A DNA stretch of 21,782 nucleotides. It comes from Peronospora farinosa. Lineage: Eukaryota > Oomycota > Peronosporomycetes > Peronosporales > Peronosporaceae. Position 1 is the stretch's first letter. Each line of letters begins with the position of its first letter. The DNA is taken from contig CANTFK010000821.1 of the NCBI GenBank assembly GCA_947646735.1, positions 1 through 21,782 of the forward strand, in the 5' to 3' direction. The notes beneath the pieces were generated by a model that had not been told where the DNA came from, searched no databases, and worked only from the letters and a program-made list of their open reading frames with translations. A program made the position numbers and the translations under genes. Positions 18,079-21,782 of the stretch are shown one piece after another.

Positions 18079-18159
18079 GTGCTGGCTGGTTACCTGGTGA
18101 TTTATCGTGTAGTTATCGTGCCTGCACGATAAATATCCAGGTAATCAGCCAGCTAGCAC
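18079..18159. repeat. Long inverted repeat / hairpin
   Basis: The left arm 18079-18109 (beginning GTGCTGGCTGG and ending TTTATCGTG) pairs with the right arm 18125-18159 (CACGATAAATATC...AGCTAGCAC). There are only a few mismatches and a four-base bulge, and the loop is 15 bases. Such a stem-loop could be a remnant of a small inverted-repeat transposon, a structured RNA, or a barrier to transcription. No coding sequence overlaps it. Confidence 0.8.
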
Positions 18160-18544
18160 TGGCAGCTGCTAGTCATCGTCATGCGCAATGATTAGGAGTC
18201 TTAATTCATGACTAGGCCGGCATAGAGTCGCGGGAAGCAGTACACCTGGTCCCACACCATCGTGCGAGTGATAGATTGAATCGTGCTCCAATCCGGTTAC
18301 GCCCCGCCACTCGTTGTGCGCCCCACTCTGGCCGTGGAGTCAGCTGGCATTTTCGGAGAGACCTGCTCGAGTGCTACCACCGCTGGCTGCCGCGAGCCAG
18401 ACTAAAGATCTGCCCGAGCAAATCTGCAAACGATACGAGGAAACGGCCAGCGGTCGGCGTCTAGTGGTCATGATACTCGCCGTCCCACCTGACCCGTTTA
18501 GATGTCACCTTATTTCTCCCTTAAACAGCAGAACTCGACCGCGT

Positions 18545-18592
18545 TTCAGGTGCAAAGCGCTTCAGGTACAGAGCGCTTCGGGTGCAAGGCAG
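18545..18592 (+). repeat. 16-bp tandem repeat, three units
   Basis: Units start at 18545, 18561 and 18577: TTCAGGTGCAAAGCGC, TTCAGGTACAGAGCGC and TTCGGGTGCAAGGCAG. The first two differ at two positions and the third is more diverged. It lies about 320-366 bp upstream of the HSF-type gene; a regulatory role is possible but unproven. Confidence 0.75.
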
Positions 18593-18851
18593 TATTTATC
18601 GTATATGTTGCAGTGAGTGGGTGATGGAGTATTTGTTGCTACCACGGCTGCAAGACTGAAAGCGTTCGGTCGACGCAACTCGCAGCTCGTAGGACAGGCA
18701 GGCGTCATTGATGCCCAGATAGTGCCGCGCGATCTCTTATGAGTGGTCCCACTCGTGAAAGTGGCTGGCAGCCGCACCGAGCCCTGCCTGTCTGTTGCTG
18801 CGCGGTCCCTTTTCGACTCGCAATCGCAGTCGCTCGCTGACTAACTGACTG

Positions 18852-18866
18852 TCATTTTGCAATCTT
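18852..18866 (+). promoter_or_regulatory. Oomycete initiator/FPR core promoter of the HSF-type gene
   Basis: TCATTTTGCAATCTT is a near-exact match to the oomycete initiator plus flanking promoter region (TCATTYYNCAWTTT). It lies 45-59 bp before the ATG at 18911. It is the best promoter match in the window and also supports the chosen start codon. Confidence 0.65.
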
Positions 18867-18910
18867 CCCCGTCTTACCAAGGCCACTAACAAACTACCGA
18901 CACCACTTCA

Positions 18911-19762
18911 ATGCGCGTTCTATCAGACCTCACCGTGCCGCCCGTCGGTTTGGACACGTCAGCCAAGCCTAAAGAGGTGGCGCCCTTCTTGCGCAGTCTG
19001 CGCCGTATGCTCGAGAATGAGAGCGTCGACATTTTGCGCTGGACTCCCAACGGCCGCGCTTTTGAGATCCTCGACATGGATCGCATGATGGACGAGGTAC
19101 TACCCAAATACTTCAAGCACCGCAAGTACGCGAGCTTTCAGCGCCAGCTCAATTACTTTAGCTTCAAAAAATGGACCAAGTCTAAGGCCGTCATCTGCAC
19201 CTTCTCAAACGACTGCTTCCTGCGCGATCGCCCCGATCTCTCGTGGCACATCGCGCGTAAAAAGTCGGTGCACATGACCATGCCGCGCAAGCTACGACCG
19301 TCTTCTATGTCGAGTGTGCCAAAACGCGACGTCGAGTTGGAGCCTATGAAGCTGGAGCCCCCGCGACCACAACCGTTTCCGAGCAAGAGCTCGTGGAAGG
19401 GAGCCATCGTTATCAGCGTGCCTCAAGTGCCTAGTGCTATGCACGTTGGCGGGTCGTATGGCACCGGACACCCGATTCCATCGCCTACCGACATGGACAT
19501 GATGCTAATGGAGAACGATATCGAGCCCCAAAGACTTTTACAGTCAGCCAGTTTCTTTACCACCCCGCCTCTGGGTGATCAGGACGTAGACTCGCTCGAG
19601 TGGATTGATAGCTTCCTGCCATCGCTTGACACGTTTCCTCGACAGGAAGAGCCAGTGTTTGCAGGAAACACTGTGAACGTGAGTGTTAGCGCCCTCATGC
19701 GTCCGACGCCGCAATACCTTGTCTCGTCGGGAGGCGACTACTCTTGCCCGACTTCTCTGTAG
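18911..19762 (+). CDS. Heat-shock-factor-type DNA-binding protein
   Basis: An intronless 283-residue nuclear protein. Residues about 22-118 form an HSF-type winged-helix DNA-binding domain. Signature pieces are APFLRSLRRML (24-34), ILRWTPNGRAFEI (41-53), the LPKYFKH turn (64-70) and the recognition-helix region SFQRQLNYFSFKKW (75-88), where classic HSFs have SFVRQLNMYGF. After the domain comes a basic stretch (RKK, PRKLRP) that could be a nuclear signal, then a Pro-rich tail. Near residues 223-242 an aromatic/hydrophobic/acidic segment (DSLEWIDSFLPSLDTF) resembles the AHA activation motif of HSFs. I see no heptad-repeat oligomerisation region, so it may not trimerise like classic HSFs. The ATG is preceded by a clear oomycete core promoter. 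Oomycetes have several such HSF-like genes; which one this is cannot be told from sequence alone. Confidence 0.88.
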   Translation: MRVLSDLTVPPVGLDTSAKPKEVAPFLRSLRRMLENESVDILRWTPNGRAFEILDMDRMMDEVLPKYFKHRKYASFQRQLNYFSFKKWTKSKAVICTFSNDCFLRDRPDLSWHIARKKSVHMTMPRKLRPSSMSSVPKRDVELEPMKLEPPRPQPFPSKSSWKGAIVISVPQVPSAMHVGGSYGTGHPIPSPTDMDMMLMENDIEPQRLLQSASFFTTPPLGDQDVDSLEWIDSFLPSLDTFPRQEEPVFAGNTVNVSVSALMRPTPQYLVSSGGDYSCPTSL

Positions 19763-21205
19763 ATATTAGATAGAGGCCAACGTGGAGCGAAGTAAGTGAA
19801 GTTTCTAGTGTGTGCATGTATTTTCACGAAGTCATGAATAGATCCTCTCGTAATTTAATTCTGAAACCTGATTGCAAACGGACTCTACAGAGCCAGAAGA
19901 TTACAATCATGATTGTCACAGACCAAGTTGATGTCTATTTCCCAGCGGCTGCGAAGGATACAACGTAAGGATGTGCTATGTATATATGAAAGTTCTCGAC
20001 ACTAAAGGCGTGCGCTGCAGAGGCTCAACCATTACAATGAACCATGACTACTATCAACCCCCTCGGTAGTTATCCTTGGTACTTTGCTTTACTGTATGGG
20101 CTTCTTCTATATATTACCACGGTCTCCGTCTAGTCTTATCCTCAAAAAGTGTACATTGTGAAGAGCATGCCGCTGAGTCAGCTGCGAATCGCAGCCTGAT
20201 TTGCCTCGACGATTCGTTTGCAATACCGTGCAACTTGACATGAATATGACAAGTGTCCGATCGTCCGTTCGAAGAGAGCGGTCTCGGCTTCACTTGGAAT
20301 GCTAGAAATTGCAATATAGCCCGTTAACTGTTTTGCCTCCAACTATTGGTACACGCAATCGCCTTGGTTCTTAATGATCAGCAAGCAGCTCTATTAAATC
20401 TTACTACCACGAAGTAGCACGTCGAATCGAACAGTCGTCGGATGCTGGTATTTTCTGCTTGCACGTACGGTGGATCTTGCTTCGGTATCTTAAAGACGAA
20501 GGCCATAGAGGCCAGGCTGACGTGTATGCTACCAGGGACGCGTACGTGGAGCTGCAGACCATACCGGTAGCTGTCCCGTCAGGTGCACTGAAAAAACGAT
20601 GATAATTGTACAGTTGTACTCGGGTCCGAGCAACCGTCATCACCGTTGTAGTCGCAATTGCAACCAGTCTTATGGAACATGCGCAGCGAATAGTTTTGTG
20701 AACAACATTAAATAGATATGATCATTATCGGTGTGACGAGCAACGGTGTAGCTGGGCATGCCTAGGCTTTGCTGGCAGCTGTATCAAACCTTGACTTCAA
20801 CGACCTTTTAGACAGAAAGACATACGTCTCAAGTCAGTCTAGCATCGAAATATCTGAGGTGTGGCTAGAGATAGTTTTGAAGTACCTGGGCTCGCGATCA
20901 AGCAATGCGATTTGCCTGAAGCAGCGTCAGACGGGCGGCTTGATAGCATTGGTCCCAAAATATAGTGTCTCGCTGACGCTTGCAGGGCACCCATGCACAA
21001 TTTGTTCGTGGGGTGAGCGTTACCAGCAGCCATATCTACGATTACAGTTCGCTAAACGTCAAATGTCTATTTGATTTCTCGTGTTTGTCTCGCGAAATGT
21101 TGCCAAAACCTTGTCGAAAACCAGATTTTTATCCTGATCTCCAGCTATAATTTATATAATAAAAGAATAGTGTCCGTCCGTTTGATCCTTTTCCGGCATT
21201 CGGAT

Positions 21206-21272
21206 TGGCTACTTTTGCATTATTTGCTACTTTTGGATAGGCTCATTTTGCATTTTTGCCTCATTTTCCATT
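21206..21272 (+). repeat. Short degenerate tandem repeat
   Basis: Four units of about 15-18 bases share the pattern GCTACTTTTGCAT / GCTACTTTTGGAT / GCTCATTTTGCAT / GCCTCATTTTCCA. Copies are imperfect and the spacing varies slightly. Confidence 0.6.
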
Positions 21273-21310
21273 GACAGAGTTTGCCTTTTTGTGTTGATAA
21301 TTACATGTGC

Positions 21311-21462
21311 GATTCCATATTAGAGTGTCCATTGGTCGTGCTTCTATCTATAACACTTATATACAAAACGATTGCACACATACGTGTTCATATTTCATAT
21401 AAAACAGCTTATTTATAAATATAAGATGAGACATGCTTTATAATCGGTATAATTTATGGGCT
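21311..21462 (+). repeat. AT-rich direct repeat, copy 1
   Basis: Begins GATTCCATAT and ends near TTATGGGCT. It shares with 21594-21782 the order ATTCCATA, GTGTCCA, TATCTATAA, ATAC(A/G)AAACGAT(T/G)GCACACATA, TGTTCATAT, GATGAGACA(C)AT and (A)TGGGCT. The ATACRAAACGAT core occurs at exactly 21361 and 21661, a 300-bp offset. No open frame is conserved between copies. Confidence 0.7.
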
Positions 21463-21593
21463 CAGTGCTTTATTAATACACTAGAAAGGTGGCAAAAGCA
21501 AGCGTTTTCATCAGGTTGTATTAAATTGCTTACAATAAGTGATGTGACCCATATGTATTGTATTTGCATTTTGTATATATTGTTCGTGAGCAG

Positions 21594-21782
21594 AATTCCA
21601 TAATATGATATAGTCCATCCCTGGGTGTCCACATCACGTGCTTATATCTATAAATTGAATATACGAAACGATGGCACACATAAATGTTCATATGTATCAT
21701 TACATATTGCAATATCAAACATAGTTTTTTTAGGAGAGTAGATGAGACACATACTTTCACTTCGTTAGTCAAAACATGGGCT
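21594..21782 (+). repeat. AT-rich direct repeat, copy 2
   Basis: Diverged second copy of 21311-21462, slightly longer through insertions, and reaching the last base of the window at the same GGGCT end as copy 1. The array may continue beyond the window. Confidence 0.7.

Larger units (their letters stand above)
17217..18910. other. Long intergenic spacer with hairpin and short tandem repeat
   Basis: These 1694 bp between the MCC and HSF-type genes show no convincing gene. Structures I can see are a long near-perfect inverted repeat (18079-18159), a 16-bp tandem repeat (18545-18592), and the HSF-gene initiator near 18852. The open frame at 18314-18616 (100 codons) has no recognisable domain and an irregular composition; I left it uncalled. 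Confidence 0.5.
19763..21782. other. AT-rich non-coding right end
   Basis: The 2020 bp after the HSF-type stop codon contain no gene I can support. The first ~600 bp is ordinary mixed-composition spacer. From about 21100 the sequence becomes very AT-rich and repetitive: short TTTTGCAT-type units (21206-21272) and two diverged direct copies of a ~150-190 bp segment (21311-21462 and 21594-21782). The frame at 20769-21074 (101 codons) and a minus-strand frame at 20404-20643 have no recognisable domain and are not called. Confidence 0.5.

Noticed and set aside
18314..18616. Plus-strand open frame of 100 codons
   Set aside because: No domain, no initiator-like motif near it, and it overlaps the 16-bp tandem repeat.
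20769..21074. Plus-strand open frame of 101 codons
   Set aside because: No recognisable family, a non-ATG first codon region and no promoter motif; treated as chance.

Overview
The window looks like nuclear DNA of an oomycete, most likely Phytophthora or a downy mildew. The pointers are compact genes with few, short GT-AG introns (about 60-83 nt, often with GTACGT-type donors); three start regions carrying the oomycete core promoter motif (TCATTYYNCA-like, just upstream of the ATG); a degraded Ty3/gypsy element of the oomycete type; and a bZIP basic region with Val in place of the near-universal Asn, a substitution reported for oomycetes. There is no bacterial operon structure, rRNA, tRNA or CRISPR array that I can see.

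Layout. 1-1918: 5' part of a decayed gypsy LTR retrotransposon on the minus strand (LTR about 1197-1918, then broken gag and the start of pol/protease running off the window edge). 2147-3006 (+): ribose-5-phosphate isomerase A in three exons. 3242-4815 (-): a five-exon makorin-like RING/CCCH protein. 5286-7079 (-) and 8196-9980 (-): tandem bZIP paralogues that share a 1481-bp almost identical block at a fixed offset of 2910 but have diverged 5' parts. 10847-14809 (+): a single-exon NRPS-like enzyme with thioesterase, adenylation, carrier and reductase domains in that order. 14969-17216 (+): mitochondrial 3-methylcrotonyl-CoA carboxylase biotin-carrying subunit in three exons. 18911-19762 (+): a heat-shock-factor-type DNA-binding protein. 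The last 2 kb is non-coding, AT-rich and contains a 300-bp-offset direct repeat.

The genes are independent eukaryotic transcription units: central metabolism (RpiA in the pentose phosphate pathway, MCC in leucine breakdown), protein ubiquitination/RNA binding (makorin) and transcription (two bZIPs, one HSF-type). I see no shared pathway. The most unusual items are the TE-A-T-R enzyme, whose adenylation pocket lacks the Asp that holds an alpha-amino group, and the bZIP pair, whose pattern of identity suggests recent gene conversion.
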